DNA of 64,000 nucleotides from an uncultured Eubacteriales bacterium. GTDB taxonomy: Bacteria; Bacillota; Clostridia; Oscillospirales; Oscillospiraceae. The translations under genes and the position numbers were made by a program. The notes under the pieces were generated by a model. It was not told where the DNA came from. It did not search any database and saw only the letters and a program-made list of their open reading frames with translations. Below are positions 31,838 through 40,642 of this stretch, in pieces. The stretch spans positions 1-64,000 of the forward strand of contig UQZR01000005.1 in assembly GCA_900545585.1 (NCBI GenBank), read 5' to 3'. Each line of letters starts with the position of its first letter. The first letter of the stretch is position 1.

Positions 31838-33157
31838 TTACTCCGCGACCTCGCCGGTGAGCTCGCCGTCCATGGCTCCGGTGATGCGCACCGGCACGAA
31901 CTCGCCCGCCTCCACCTCGTGGTCGGCGGTGAAGTAGATCCGGCCGTCGATGTCAGGGCTCTCGGCATAGCTGCGGCCCACGAACATCATGGACTGGCTG
32001 TCAAACCCGTCGCACAGCACCTCCGCCACCGTTCCCATGCGGCTGTCGTTGAAGTCGTCCATAATGCGGGACTGGACATCCACGATCAGGTCGGCGCGGC
32101 GCTCGGCCTCATCGGTGTCCACGCGGTTGAGCATCCTGGCGGCGGGAGTGCCCTCCTCGGGCGAGTAGGGGAACACGCCGGCCCGCTCGATCCGGACCTC
32201 CTGCAAAAATTCGCACAGCTCCTCGAAGGCGGCCTCGTCCTCGTAGGGCAGGCCGGTGATGAGGCTGGTACGCAGCACCAGACCAGGGATACGGCCGCGC
32301 AGCTTCCGGAACAGAGCCAGCAGCTCCGCCTTGTCGCCGCGGCGGTTCATGGCTTTCAGCACCTTGTCGTTGCAGTGCTGGATGGGGATGTCCAGATAGG
32401 GCAGCACCTTCTCCTCATCGGCAATGGTGTCGATCAGCTCGTCGGTAAATTCGTCGGGGTACAGATAGTGCAGGCGCACCCAGCGGAAGTCCATTTTGCA
32501 CAGCTCCCGCAGCAGCGCCGCCAGCTTCCGCTCTCCGTACAGGTCGATGCCGTAGCGGGTGATGTCCTGGGCGATGACGATGCATTCCCTGACACCAACG
32601 TCCGACAGCTTCCGGGCCTCGGCCAGCACGTCCTCCATGCGGCGGCTGCGGTAGCGGCCCCGGAGGGACGGAATGACGCAGTAGGCGCAGCGGTTGTCGC
32701 AGCCCTCGGCAATACGCAGGTAGGCATAGTGCCCCGGGGTGGTGAGGACGCGATCGAACTCGTCGATCATGCCATGGATGTCGGCAAAGCGGCAGGGGCG
32801 GCCGCCGGCCATCAGCTCCGCCAGCGCCGGTACGATCTCGCCGTAGCTGCCGGTGCCCATGATACCGTCCACCTCCGGCAGTTCCGTCAGGATCTCCTGC
32901 TGGTAGCGCTGGGTGAGACAGCCGGTGACCAGAATTTTCTGCACCTGACCCTCCGCCTTCAGCGCCGCCACGGAGAGGATCGTGTCAATGGCCTCCTCCT
33001 TGGCGCTGTCGATGAAGCCGCAGGTGTTGATGACCACCACATCGGCGCCGACAGGCTCCTCCTGCAGGGCGTGGCCCGCGTCGCGGCACAGGGCCATCAT
33101 CTGCTCGGTATTCACCAGATTCTTGGCACAGCCAAGGGAAATAAAGGAAACTTTCAC
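31838..33157 (-). CDS. rimO: ribosomal protein S12 methylthiotransferase RimO
   Basis: A 439-residue radical SAM enzyme that methylthiolates an aspartate of S12. N-terminal UPF0004 domain with FISLGCAKNLVNTE, C45-region and C80-region cysteines for the auxiliary cluster, the radical SAM motif CDNRCAYC near residue 150, and a C-terminal TRAM domain. The SLGCAKNLVN form separates RimO from MiaB. It lies 11 bases after recX. Confidence 0.93.
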   Translation of the reverse strand: MKVSFISLGCAKNLVNTEQMMALCRDAGHALQEEPVGADVVVINTCGFIDSAKEEAIDTILSVAALKAEGQVQKILVTGCLTQRYQQEILTELPEVDGIMGTGSYGEIVPALAELMAGGRPCRFADIHGMIDEFDRVLTTPGHYAYLRIAEGCDNRCAYCVIPSLRGRYRSRRMEDVLAEARKLSDVGVRECIVIAQDITRYGIDLYGERKLAALLRELCKMDFRWVRLHYLYPDEFTDELIDTIADEEKVLPYLDIPIQHCNDKVLKAMNRRGDKAELLALFRKLRGRIPGLVLRTSLITGLPYEDEAAFEELCEFLQEVRIERAGVFPYSPEEGTPAARMLNRVDTDEAERRADLIVDVQSRIMDDFNDSRMGTVAEVLCDGFDSQSMMFVGRSYAESPDIDGRIYFTADHEVEAGEFVPVRITGAMDGELTGEVAE

Positions 33158-33168
33158 GTCTTGTTACC

Positions 33169-33789
33169 TCATGTTTCATCGATCTCTTGTCCCAGCCCGT
33201 TGAGGATGGGGCGGATGTCCTGCCACGAAAAGCCGCGGCGCTGGAGGGCGGCGGCCAGGCGGCGGCTGTCCTCGGGTGTCAGCGGGCGACCCCGCAGCTT
33301 GGCGCAGAGGAATTTTTCAATGGCTTCCTGCGGCGGGGGCAGCTGCTTCAGCGCCTCGTCCCATAGCTCTTTGGGAACGCCGCGGCGGCGCAGCTCCTGC
33401 CGGACGCGGGCAGCGCCGCAGCCCATGGCGCCGTAGTGCCGGACGATGACCCCTGCGTAGGCGGTGTCATCCACCGCCCCCAGATTCTCCAGCCAGTCCG
33501 CCGTCTCGGCGGCGTCATCCGGTGAAGCGCCCTTTTTCGTCAGGCGCTCCGTCAGTTCCTTTTTGGACAGCATGCGGCCGGAGGCCATGCTGGCGCCGCG
33601 GCGTCTGGTGTCGGAGCGGCGGGCCGCGGCCCGCAATTCCTCCAGCGTCTCCGGCGGCAGGTCAAGGCCCTGATATAAGCCAAATTGCAGAAGCTCCGCG
33701 CCGGTGATCCGGAGGAGCGTTCCATCCTCCAGATACACCAGCACGCGCTCCTGCTTGTGTTTGGAATTTTCCAGTCGCTCGATGCGCAT
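33169..33789 (-). CDS. recX: RecA regulator RecX
   Basis: A 206-residue RecX-family protein that binds and limits RecA filaments. The three-helix repeats are visible: LSKKELTERLTKKGASPDDAAETADWLENLGAVDDTAYA and RVRQELRRRGVPKELWDEAL. Start MRIERLEN at 33789 overlaps the recA stop (TGATG). The region from 33790 to 33996 in this frame is recA read in another frame and is not part of recX. Confidence 0.9.
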   Translation of the reverse strand: MRIERLENSKHKQERVLVYLEDGTLLRITGAELLQFGLYQGLDLPPETLEELRAAARRSDTRRRGASMASGRMLSKKELTERLTKKGASPDDAAETADWLENLGAVDDTAYAGVIVRHYGAMGCGAARVRQELRRRGVPKELWDEALKQLPPPQEAIEKFLCAKLRGRPLTPEDSRRLAAALQRRGFSWQDIRPILNGLGQEIDET

Positions 33790-34895
33790 CAGTCGGCGTC
33801 GTCGAAGTCGTCGGCGGACACGTCCACCGCACGGCCCGCAGCCTTGGCGGCGGTGCGGGACTGGGCGCCCATCAGCTTGTGGAAGTTCTCCCGGACAGCA
33901 GTCTCCAGCTTGTCCGCCTCCTCCGGATGGTCGCGGAAGTACTGCTTGGCGGCGTCGCGCCCCTGTCCCAGACGGACCTCGCCCATGTTGAACCACGAGC
34001 CGCTCTTCTGCACCAGATCCAGCTTCACCGCCAGATCCAGCAGGTCGCCCAGCTTGCTGATGCCCTCGCCGTACATGATGTCGAACTCCGCTTCGCGGAA
34101 CGGGGGAGCCACCTTGTTCTTCACCACCTTGGCGCGGGTGCGGTTGCCGATGACCTCGCCGCCGGACTTCAGCGTCTCGATGCGGCGCACGTCGATACGG
34201 ACGGAGGCGTAGAACTTCAGGGCGCGGCCGCCGGTGGTGACCTCGGGGTTGCCGTACATGACGCCCACCTTCTCACGGAGCTGGTTGATAAAGATAACGA
34301 TGGAGTTGGTCTTGTTGATGACGCCGGTGAGCTTACGCAGCGCCTGACTCATCAGGCGGGCGTGGAGGCCCACAAAGCTGTCGCCCATTTCGCCCTCGAT
34401 CTCAGCACGGGGCACCAGCGCGGCCACGGAGTCCACCACCACCACGTCGATGGCGCCGGAGCGCACCAGCGCCTCTGTGATCTCCAGCGCCTGCTCGCCG
34501 GTGTCGGGCTGGGAGATGAGCATATCCTCCACGTTGACCCCCAGCGCTTTGGCATAGGTGGGGTCCAGCGCGTGCTCGGCGTCTACAAAGGCCACCTCGC
34601 CGCCCATCTTCTGGGCCTCCGCCAGCACATGGAGGGCCAGCGTGGTCTTACCGGAGGACTCCGGTCCGTAGATCTCCACGATACGGCCCCGGGGCAGGCC
34701 GCCGATGCCCAGCGCCAGATCCAGCGACAGAGATCCGGTGGGGATAGCCTCCACGTTCAGGGTGCTCTCCGCGCCGTAGCGCATGATGGAGCCCTTGCCG
34801 TACATCTTCTCGATCTGCTGCATGGCGGTTTCCAGCGCCTTTTTCTTGTCGGACGCCGCCGCGGGCTGGACCGCAGGTTCTTTCTTCGCTGCCAT
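33789..34895 (-). CDS. recA: recombinase RecA
   Basis: A 368-residue RecA, the strand-exchange ATPase of recombination and the co-protease for LexA. Walker A GPESSGKTT near residues 78-86, VDAEHALDPTYA, the signature RKLTGVINKTNSIVIFINQLREKVGVMYGNPE-type block, and an acidic end DFDDAD. The ATG follows AGAGGAGGACGG. No LexA box was found directly upstream; the box at 36850-36861 before yqhQ probably serves it. Confidence 0.97.
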   Translation of the reverse strand: MAAKKEPAVQPAAASDKKKALETAMQQIEKMYGKGSIMRYGAESTLNVEAIPTGSLSLDLALGIGGLPRGRIVEIYGPESSGKTTLALHVLAEAQKMGGEVAFVDAEHALDPTYAKALGVNVEDMLISQPDTGEQALEITEALVRSGAIDVVVVDSVAALVPRAEIEGEMGDSFVGLHARLMSQALRKLTGVINKTNSIVIFINQLREKVGVMYGNPEVTTGGRALKFYASVRIDVRRIETLKSGGEVIGNRTRAKVVKNKVAPPFREAEFDIMYGEGISKLGDLLDLAVKLDLVQKSGSWFNMGEVRLGQGRDAAKQYFRDHPEEADKLETAVRENFHKLMGAQSRTAAKAAGRAVDVSADDFDDAD

Positions 34896-34934
34896 TGTTC
34901 CGTCCTCCTCTGTTGGTTTATACCTATTTTATTG

Positions 34935-34963
34935 GAACTGCTGTCCCGAAAAACGGACAGTTC
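34935..34963 (-). other. hairpin at the prmC-recA junction
   Basis: GAACTGCTGTCC (34935-34946) pairs with GGACAGTTC (34955-34963) leaving a small bulge. It overlaps the prmC stop codon. It may lower read-through or stabilise the recA mRNA; there is no T-run, and it is not a LexA box because the GAAC/GTTC half-sites are too far apart. Confidence 0.5.
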
Positions 34964-35828
34964 AGATCTCCGTATGCAGAATGCCCCAGACCACACGGGG
35001 GATGCCGTTGAGATCGGGGATCACTTCAATGTCGCCGAAGCCCACGGCGCGCATAATGCGCAGCACGTCGTCGGCCTGGCCGATACCCACCTCGAAGTAC
35101 AGCCGTCCGCCTGTACGCAGGGCGCCGCGCCAGTTCTCGCAGATGGCGCGGTAGAAGTCCAGGCCGTCGGCGCCGCCCTTCAGCGCCAGATGGGGCTCAT
35201 AGTCCCGCACCGAGGGGTCCAGCCCCGCGATGTCGCCGTCAGGGATATAGGGTGGGTTGGACACGATGCAGTCGAACTCCCCCAGACGCGGAGGCGCTTT
35301 TTCCAGCGCGTTGAGCTGCATGGACACCACCTGACCGGACAGGCCTGTGCGGCGGATGTTCTGGCGGCAGATGCGCAGCGCACCCTCGTCGATCTCCCCC
35401 AGCACCATATGGCTGCCGGAGACGTGCTTGGCCACGGCAAGACCGACGCAGCCGGAACCGGCGCACAGATCCAGTACACGGGGCGACTCAACGCCCTGCA
35501 GGCCCTCGATGGCGGCGGCGGCCAGCACCTCCGTGTCCGGGCGGGGGATCAGCACCCGCTCCGAGATGTCCAGCGGCAGGCCGTAAAACTCCCACCCGCC
35601 GATGAGATAGGCCACCGGCTCGCCCTCCAGATGGCGCTGCACCAGCGCTCTGGCCTGCTGCTCCACGGCGTCGGGGACGTAGAGACGGCTGGCGCGGCTC
35701 AGTTCCTCCCTGCTCTTACCGGCGGCGCAGCACACCAGTTCACGGGCCTCCAGCGTGGCGGCGGGCAGGCCAGCCTGGTGGAGCTGCTGGCGAATATCTA
35801 AATACAGATTGTTATATGTAATTGCCAT
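34962..35828 (-). CDS. prmC: release factor glutamine methyltransferase PrmC
   Basis: A 288-residue HemK family enzyme that methylates the GGQ glutamine of release factors. SAM motif VLDLCAGSGCVGLAVAK, catalytic NPPY in IVSNPPYIP near residue 191, and the N-terminal helical domain. It follows yqhQ after 21 bases, a pairing common in clostridia. Confidence 0.95.
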   Translation of the reverse strand: MAITYNNLYLDIRQQLHQAGLPAATLEARELVCCAAGKSREELSRASRLYVPDAVEQQARALVQRHLEGEPVAYLIGGWEFYGLPLDISERVLIPRPDTEVLAAAAIEGLQGVESPRVLDLCAGSGCVGLAVAKHVSGSHMVLGEIDEGALRICRQNIRRTGLSGQVVSMQLNALEKAPPRLGEFDCIVSNPPYIPDGDIAGLDPSVRDYEPHLALKGGADGLDFYRAICENWRGALRTGGRLYFEVGIGQADDVLRIMRAVGFGDIEVIPDLNGIPRVVWGILHTEI

Positions 35829-35849
35829 AATACGATGTGTTATCCCCTT

Positions 35850-36797
35850 TTACCACTGATCCTTGCCTTTTTCGGCAGGAATCACCAGCTTCATGGCCTC
35901 GATGGCTACCTCGATCATGGAGTCGTCGGGCTCGTTGGTGGTGAAGTTCTGCATCCACATGCCCGGGGCGGACAGGATGCGGGTCACGGCGTTGTCATGG
36001 GCCCCCACGAAGCGGTTGAACTCGTAGGTCACGCCCACTACGGGAATCAGCAGCAGCAGCTTGACGCCGATGCGGACCCAGATGTTCTGCCAGTTGATGT
36101 AGGGGAACACCAGGCTGGACACCAGAATGGACACTATGATCACCACGAACAGAAAGCTGGTGCCGCAGCGGGGATGGTGCTTGGGCTGGGGACGGACGTT
36201 CTCCACCGTCAGGGGCAGGCCCGCCTCATAGCAGAAGATGGTCTTATGCTCCGCGCCGTGGTAGCAGAACACGCGGTGAACGTCCTTCTGCTTGGAGCAG
36301 AGGATCAGATAGCCCAGGAAGATGGCCACCTTCACCACGCCCTCGATGATGTTGTGGACCGCGGCGCTCTTAGCGTGAAACAGTCCGGCGACGAACGTGG
36401 GCAGCAGCATAAACAGTACCAGTGTCAAGCCCAGGCTCAAAATCACGGAGAACGCCACCACCAGGGATTGCAGCTTCTCTGCGGGGATGTGCTTTTCCAG
36501 CCACTGGTCGAATTTGCCGGGCTGGGCATCCTCCTCATCAGGGAAATAGTCCGCCGAAAACATCAGCGCCTTGACGCCGGTGATCATGGAGCTGATGAAC
36601 GTCACGGCGCCGCGGAGGATAGGCACGCCCAGAATGGGGTACTTGCTCCTGATGAACTTCCGCTCTGTGACCTTGGTGACCAGTCCCTCCGGAGAGCGGA
36701 CCACAATGGCGTCCTTCTCCGGTCCGCGCATGAGGATACCTTCAATCAGCGCCTGCCCGCCGATAGTGGTGCGGAACGCGCCCTGTTTCTTTTCCAT
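35850..36797 (-). CDS. yqhQ: DUF1385 membrane protein YqhQ
   Basis: A 315-residue membrane protein of unknown function. Conserved blocks IGGQALIEGILMRGP, YHGAEHKTIFCYE and HPRCGTSFLF are present, with about five membrane helices between residues 75 and 285. The start MEKKQGAF at 36797 has only weak ribosome-site matches; 12 codons further upstream a GTG is possible. First gene of the yqhQ-prmC-recA-recX unit. Confidence 0.88.
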   Translation of the reverse strand: MEKKQGAFRTTIGGQALIEGILMRGPEKDAIVVRSPEGLVTKVTERKFIRSKYPILGVPILRGAVTFISSMITGVKALMFSADYFPDEEDAQPGKFDQWLEKHIPAEKLQSLVVAFSVILSLGLTLVLFMLLPTFVAGLFHAKSAAVHNIIEGVVKVAIFLGYLILCSKQKDVHRVFCYHGAEHKTIFCYEAGLPLTVENVRPQPKHHPRCGTSFLFVVIIVSILVSSLVFPYINWQNIWVRIGVKLLLLIPVVGVTYEFNRFVGAHDNAVTRILSAPGMWMQNFTTNEPDDSMIEVAIEAMKLVIPAEKGKDQW

Positions 36798-36823
36798 ATG
36801 CCTGAATGATCCTTTCTGTGACA

Positions 36824-36861
36824 AGCATACCACAGCTCGCCTAAAAATGCAACAGTTGTTC
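36824..36861 (-). promoter_or_regulatory. promoter and SOS box of the yqhQ-prmC-recA-recX unit
   Basis: On the minus strand TTGCAT (36847-36852) is 17 bases from TATGCT (36824-36829). GAACAACTGTTG (36850-36861) overlaps the -35 just as in lexA, and differs from the lexA box at one central base. It lies just past the stop of the sensor kinase gene. Confidence 0.7.
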
Positions 36862-36867
36862 GATTAT

Positions 36868-38310
36868 TTACAGTTCTTTTTCTGTCTCCCGCTTCAGCGG
36901 CAGGCGGATAGTCACCACAGCGCCGCCTCCGGCGGCATTGGCGATGTCAAACTGGCCGCCGTGGAGGTGGACGATCTCATCGCAGACCGCCAGGCCGATG
37001 CCGCTGCCGCGGGCGCGGGAGGAGCCCTTGTAGAATTTCTGCTTCACGTAGGGCAGCTCCGCCTCGGGGATGCCGGGGCCGAAGTCGCGGATGGAGATGA
37101 TATACTCCCCCTCCTGCTGGGTGAGGTGGACCACGATGCGCTTGCCGGAACCGCCGTGCTTGGCGGCGTTGTCCAGCACGTTGCAGAACACCTGCTTCAG
37201 CCGCTCAGGGTCGCCGGTGATAGGCTCGTCATACAGAGCCTTGTCGCTGCCGTACTCCAGGGAGATGCCGTCCTGGCGGAACAGCTCGCGGTAGGTGTAG
37301 ACCGCGTCCTCCAGCTCCGCCTGTATGTCGGTGTCCTCTACCTGCAGGGTGAAGCGGCCATCGGTCATCTTGGAGAAGTCCAGCAGCTCCTCCACCATGT
37401 TGGTCAGGCGGCGGGACTCCTTGAGGATGATCTGCACGCCGCGGCGCAGCTGCTGCACGTCGCCGGACTCGTCCTCCAGCAGCGTCTCACCCCAGCCGTT
37501 GATGGCCGTCAGGGGCGTTCGCAGCTCGTGGGACACGGAGGAGATGAACTCCGACTCCATCTTCTCGCTCTGACTGATCTTCAGGGACATATCGTTGATG
37601 TTGTCCACCAGCACACCCATCTCATCGGTGTATTTGTTGGGGATCTGGATGCCGTAGCTGCCGGCGGAGATGCGCTTGGCCGTCTCCGACACGGCGGAGA
37701 CAGGGGCCACTACGTTGTTGATGAAGATGGAGCTGGACAGGAAAATCAGGCAGATCACCGCAGTCATGACGCCGCAGACTACCAGCACCGTCAGAAACAC
37801 CTGACGGTCCAGGTTCCCGATGGCGGTGACATAGCGCATGACGCCCACCACCTGCCCGTTGAACTTCAGCAGGCTGGAGGCGGCGATGATCCGCTCGCCG
37901 GTGGCCTCATCGCGGCCCACGTAATCCTGCACCGTGCCGCTCTCCACGGCGCGGGCCACCTCCGGTGTGCTGGGATAGGTGCCCGCCGTCAGGCCGCGGG
38001 TGGTGACCTCCACGCGGCCTGAGCTGTTGAGAAATTGCAGCTCGATGTGGTCTCTGTCGTCAAAGGTGGCGGCGTACAGTGTGGCGCTGCGGTAATACTC
38101 CTTGTAGCCGATCATGACATAGGTATTGAAGTAGTCGGCGCCGGCGGCCGCCTTGGCCCGCAGGGTGGAGCGGGCGCTGTTGTAGTAGTTGCTGGCGAAG
38201 CCCACAGAGATGAGGGCGCCCACCAGCAGCAATATGGCGGCCACGGGGCCGATGCTTCCGGCCAGCCAGCGGCGGCGCAGGCCCTGTACCCGCGGCAGCT
38301 TGGGGGACAT
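36868..38310 (-). CDS. sensor histidine kinase (HAMP, HisKA, HATPase)
   Basis: A 480-residue membrane kinase. A first helix at about 17-41, an outer sensor domain to about 170, a second helix at about 171-195, HAMP, the phospho-accepting histidine near 261 in SSVSHELRTPL, and the ATP site NVLDNAAKHGG, GPGIPEAE and GSGIGLAV. It pairs with the regulator encoded just upstream. The start MSPKLPRV at 38310 has GAAAGGAG; a longer in-frame version is created only by the palindromic element and is rejected. Stimulus unknown. Confidence 0.92.
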   Translation of the reverse strand: MSPKLPRVQGLRRRWLAGSIGPVAAILLLVGALISVGFASNYYNSARSTLRAKAAAGADYFNTYVMIGYKEYYRSATLYAATFDDRDHIELQFLNSSGRVEVTTRGLTAGTYPSTPEVARAVESGTVQDYVGRDEATGERIIAASSLLKFNGQVVGVMRYVTAIGNLDRQVFLTVLVVCGVMTAVICLIFLSSSIFINNVVAPVSAVSETAKRISAGSYGIQIPNKYTDEMGVLVDNINDMSLKISQSEKMESEFISSVSHELRTPLTAINGWGETLLEDESGDVQQLRRGVQIILKESRRLTNMVEELLDFSKMTDGRFTLQVEDTDIQAELEDAVYTYRELFRQDGISLEYGSDKALYDEPITGDPERLKQVFCNVLDNAAKHGGSGKRIVVHLTQQEGEYIISIRDFGPGIPEAELPYVKQKFYKGSSRARGSGIGLAVCDEIVHLHGGQFDIANAAGGGAVVTIRLPLKRETEKEL

Positions 38311-38380
38311 GTTCCTCAGCTCCTTTCGTGGTAAAGTCAAAATAAGCGGCGCGGCGTTGTCAATAGAACACGGATGGCAA

Positions 38381-38467
38381 GAGATTTTTCGCCGAGACAA
38401 GGCGCAAAGCCGCCGCTGTACTTTGTGTACAGCCAGACTTTGCAACGCAGTATCGGCGGAAAAGATC
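38381..38467. repeat. nested palindromic element, copy B
   Basis: Second copy of the element at 22051-22136, lying between the regulator and kinase genes. Outer stem CGCCGA (38390-38395) with TCGGCG (38453-38458) extended by T and A runs, middle stem CAAAG (38405-38409) with CTTTG (38438-38442), inner stem GCTGTAC (38415-38421) with GTACAGC (38427-38433). Paired changes against copy A keep the outer and middle stems. Confidence 0.8.
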
Positions 38468-38472
38468 CGCCA

Positions 38473-39156
38473 TCAGAAGCCCCACTTATAGCCGTAGCCC
38501 CAGATCGTGGTAATGTACGTTGGATTCGTGGCGTTGTCCTCGATCTTGAGGCGGAGGCGGCGGATGTTGACATCCACGATCTTCAGCTCGCCAAAGTAGT
38601 CGTGGCCCCAGACCATATCCAGGATCTCCTCGCGGGAGAGGGCCTTGCCGGGGTTCTCCATAAACATCTTCATGATGGAGTACTCCACCTGGGTGAGCTT
38701 GATGCGCTGGCCGTTCTTCTCCAGGGTGCGGTTGCGGGTGTTCAGCAGGAAGGGCGGCTGGTCGATCTCACCGGCATCCACGGCGGCGCCGCCGGAGCGG
38801 CGCAGCAGGGCATCCACGCGGGCGGTAAGCTCGGCGGGTGAGAAGGGTTTGGTGACATAGTCGTCGGCGCCGGTCATAAGGCCGGTGACCTTATCCATCT
38901 CCTGGGAGCGGGCGGTGAGCATGATGATGCCGATGGTCGCATTGGTGGCGCGGATGCGGCGGCAGACCTCGAAGCCATCGATGCCGGGGAGCATGATATC
39001 CAGAAGGGCCACGCGGACATCGGCGTGCTCCTTCAGCTTCTCCAGTGCCTCCTCGCCGGTCTCCGCCTCAATCACCTCGTAGCCGGCGCGGCGGAGATTG
39101 ATGACGATAAAGCTGCGGATGCTGGATTCGTCCTCCAGGACCAGTACTTTTTTCAT
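38473..39156 (-). CDS. OmpR-type response regulator
   Basis: A 227-residue regulator. The receiver domain has acidic pocket EDE (residues 8-10), phospho-acceptor D53 in LLDIMLPG, LTAR and the switch lysine in VTKPFSPAEL. The C-terminal winged helix includes LTQVEYSIMKMFMENPGKALSREEILDMVWG and VDVNIRRLRLKIE. It is read before the kinase and after the lipoprotein, probably as one operon. WalR/PhoP-like; the target is unknown. Confidence 0.93.
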   Translation of the reverse strand: MKKVLVLEDESSIRSFIVINLRRAGYEVIEAETGEEALEKLKEHADVRVALLDIMLPGIDGFEVCRRIRATNATIGIIMLTARSQEMDKVTGLMTGADDYVTKPFSPAELTARVDALLRRSGGAAVDAGEIDQPPFLLNTRNRTLEKNGQRIKLTQVEYSIMKMFMENPGKALSREEILDMVWGHDYFGELKIVDVNIRRLRLKIEDNATNPTYITTIWGYGYKWGF

Positions 39157-39175
39157 AGTGCGCTCCTTTCTGACG

Positions 39176-40492
39176 TCAGGAATTGTTCCAGGTACCCAGG
39201 ATGAGACTGAAGCTGCGGCGCAGCAGGTCCTCATCCATGCCGTAATAGGGGGCGATCTCAAAGACCTCGCCGGCGTAGACGGTGGTAGTCTGTCGGCGGA
39301 GGACCAGTCGGTGGCCCATGCGGCTGCGGGAATCGCGGTTCTCACCGGTGATGGTGTAGACGGACAGCACGGAGTCACCGTTGATGCAGAGGGTCATCTG
39401 GTTTTCGTTGGAGATGGCAGTGACAAGAGCGTCCACATCCCAGTTCCACCAGCTCAGGGGGATGGTGAAGTACCATCCGGCGGAGAGACAGTGGTAGGTC
39501 TTGACGGACTGCTCGAAACGGCCGTCGGACTTCCAGCTCATCCAGGCCACGAAGCCGTCGGTCTGCTCGGCGGCGCTGTCGGCATCGGGGCAGGGCAGCT
39601 CGATGATGCCGTCGCCGTCGATGTCCTGGGGGGAGAGCTGGCGGTAGGGGTAGACGGCGGCGGACACGCCGCTGTTTTTATCCAGCGCCACGTTGACAAG
39701 GCCCGCCTCCTGACGGTAGATAAGGATGTCGGTGACGGCCATGCTTGTGATATCCACGCCGGTGATGAACACGGCGGGGGTATCCTTATCCACCATGCCG
39801 GTGACGACGCTGCCGCGGTTCAGGGCGGCCATGGAGGTGGACAGACGGCAGCGGTAGGACACGCCCATCTGTTCCTCCTGCCAGCCGTAAAACTCCGCCA
39901 CGGGACCCAGCTCGCCGTCGCTGCGGAGCACCAGCAGGCTGGGCACGCCGTCGCCGTTGAGGTCCTGGACACTGAACTGGGTGTAGCCGCTGGACATCAG
40001 GGCTACCGGCTCCGACTCCACGGTGTAGGCGGCCAGAGTCTGAACATCGGCGCTGATGCGCCAGCCCACGATGATCTCGCGGCATCCGTCGCCGTTGAGG
40101 TCCTGATAATAGACGCTGTCCACGGCGGAGCCGCTGCTCTCAATGGTGCAGAAACAGCGGTAGGTGTCGCCCTCCAGCCGGAACACCATGATCTTCAGGG
40201 GCTTTTCATCGCTGCTGCGGCGCAGGAACACCAGCGCCTCCTGGATGCCGTCATCCTCCAGATCCACCATCTGGACGGACTGGATGTTCCGGCCGCCGGA
40301 GGGCGAGGCGTACTCGTAGCCCTGGTCGATGAGACTGTCGATCTGCTGGGACAGGCCGGTATACTCCTCTGCCATACGGGGCAGGGTGAACAGCTGCTCC
40401 ACGGAGGAGTCGAAGAAGGTGCAGCCGGACAGCACGGCGGCCAGCGCCAGTCCTGCCAGCAGCAGGATACACTTTTTCGCGGTATGCTTCAC
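39176..40492 (-). CDS. lipoprotein with FG-GAP/VCBS-like repeats
   Basis: A 438-residue secreted lipoprotein. The signal ends in VLSGC (C24). At least four Ca-binding-like repeats of D-x-[DN]-x-DG are seen: DLEDDGIQEA, DLNGDGCREI, DLNGDGVPSL and DIDGDGIIEL, spaced as blades of a beta-propeller of the FG-GAP/VCBS type. It is the first gene of an operon with the response regulator and kinase (20-base gap), so it may be a sensor partner or a target of that system. Confidence 0.78.
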   Translation of the reverse strand: MKHTAKKCILLLAGLALAAVLSGCTFFDSSVEQLFTLPRMAEEYTGLSQQIDSLIDQGYEYASPSGGRNIQSVQMVDLEDDGIQEALVFLRRSSDEKPLKIMVFRLEGDTYRCFCTIESSGSAVDSVYYQDLNGDGCREIIVGWRISADVQTLAAYTVESEPVALMSSGYTQFSVQDLNGDGVPSLLVLRSDGELGPVAEFYGWQEEQMGVSYRCRLSTSMAALNRGSVVTGMVDKDTPAVFITGVDITSMAVTDILIYRQEAGLVNVALDKNSGVSAAVYPYRQLSPQDIDGDGIIELPCPDADSAAEQTDGFVAWMSWKSDGRFEQSVKTYHCLSAGWYFTIPLSWWNWDVDALVTAISNENQMTLCINGDSVLSVYTITGENRDSRSRMGHRLVLRRQTTTVYAGEVFEIAPYYGMDEDLLRRSFSLILGTWNNS

Positions 40493-40518
40493 AGCGGTCC
40501 CTCCGTTCGCCTATAATT

Positions 40519-40535
40519 GCACCTTATATCATACC
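40519..40535 (-). promoter_or_regulatory. extended -10 promoter of the lipoprotein/two-component operon
   Basis: On the minus strand TGGTATGAT gives an extended -10 (TGn-TATGAT) about 30 bases before the lipoprotein start, with only a poor -35 match 17 bases further up. Confidence 0.45.
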
Positions 40536-40563
40536 ACAGGGCGCGGCGTTTTGGTAGTGCTTT

Positions 40564-40618
40564 TTTGCGTTTTCCTGTGGAAAACGCAAAGTACGGACCG
40601 CCTTTCAGCGGTCCGTAC
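40564..40618. terminator. double hairpin between convergent/tandem units
   Basis: A perfect 12-bp stem TTTGCGTTTTCC (40564-40575) with GGAAAACGCAAA (40579-40590), then GTACGGACCGC (40591-40601) with GCGGTCCGTAC (40608-40618). On the minus strand the second hairpin is 24 bases past the stop of the Ig-like gene and probably ends it. Confidence 0.6.
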
Positions 40619-40642
40619 AGAGATGGTGGGGAATGTGCCGCG

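Noticed and set aside
34935..34970. LexA box directly before recA
   Set aside because: GAAC and GTTC half-sites occur but the spacing is wrong; they form a hairpin instead.
38311..38445. N-terminal extension of the sensor kinase
   Set aside because: Formed only by the palindromic element; no ribosome site, while the ATG at 38310 has one.
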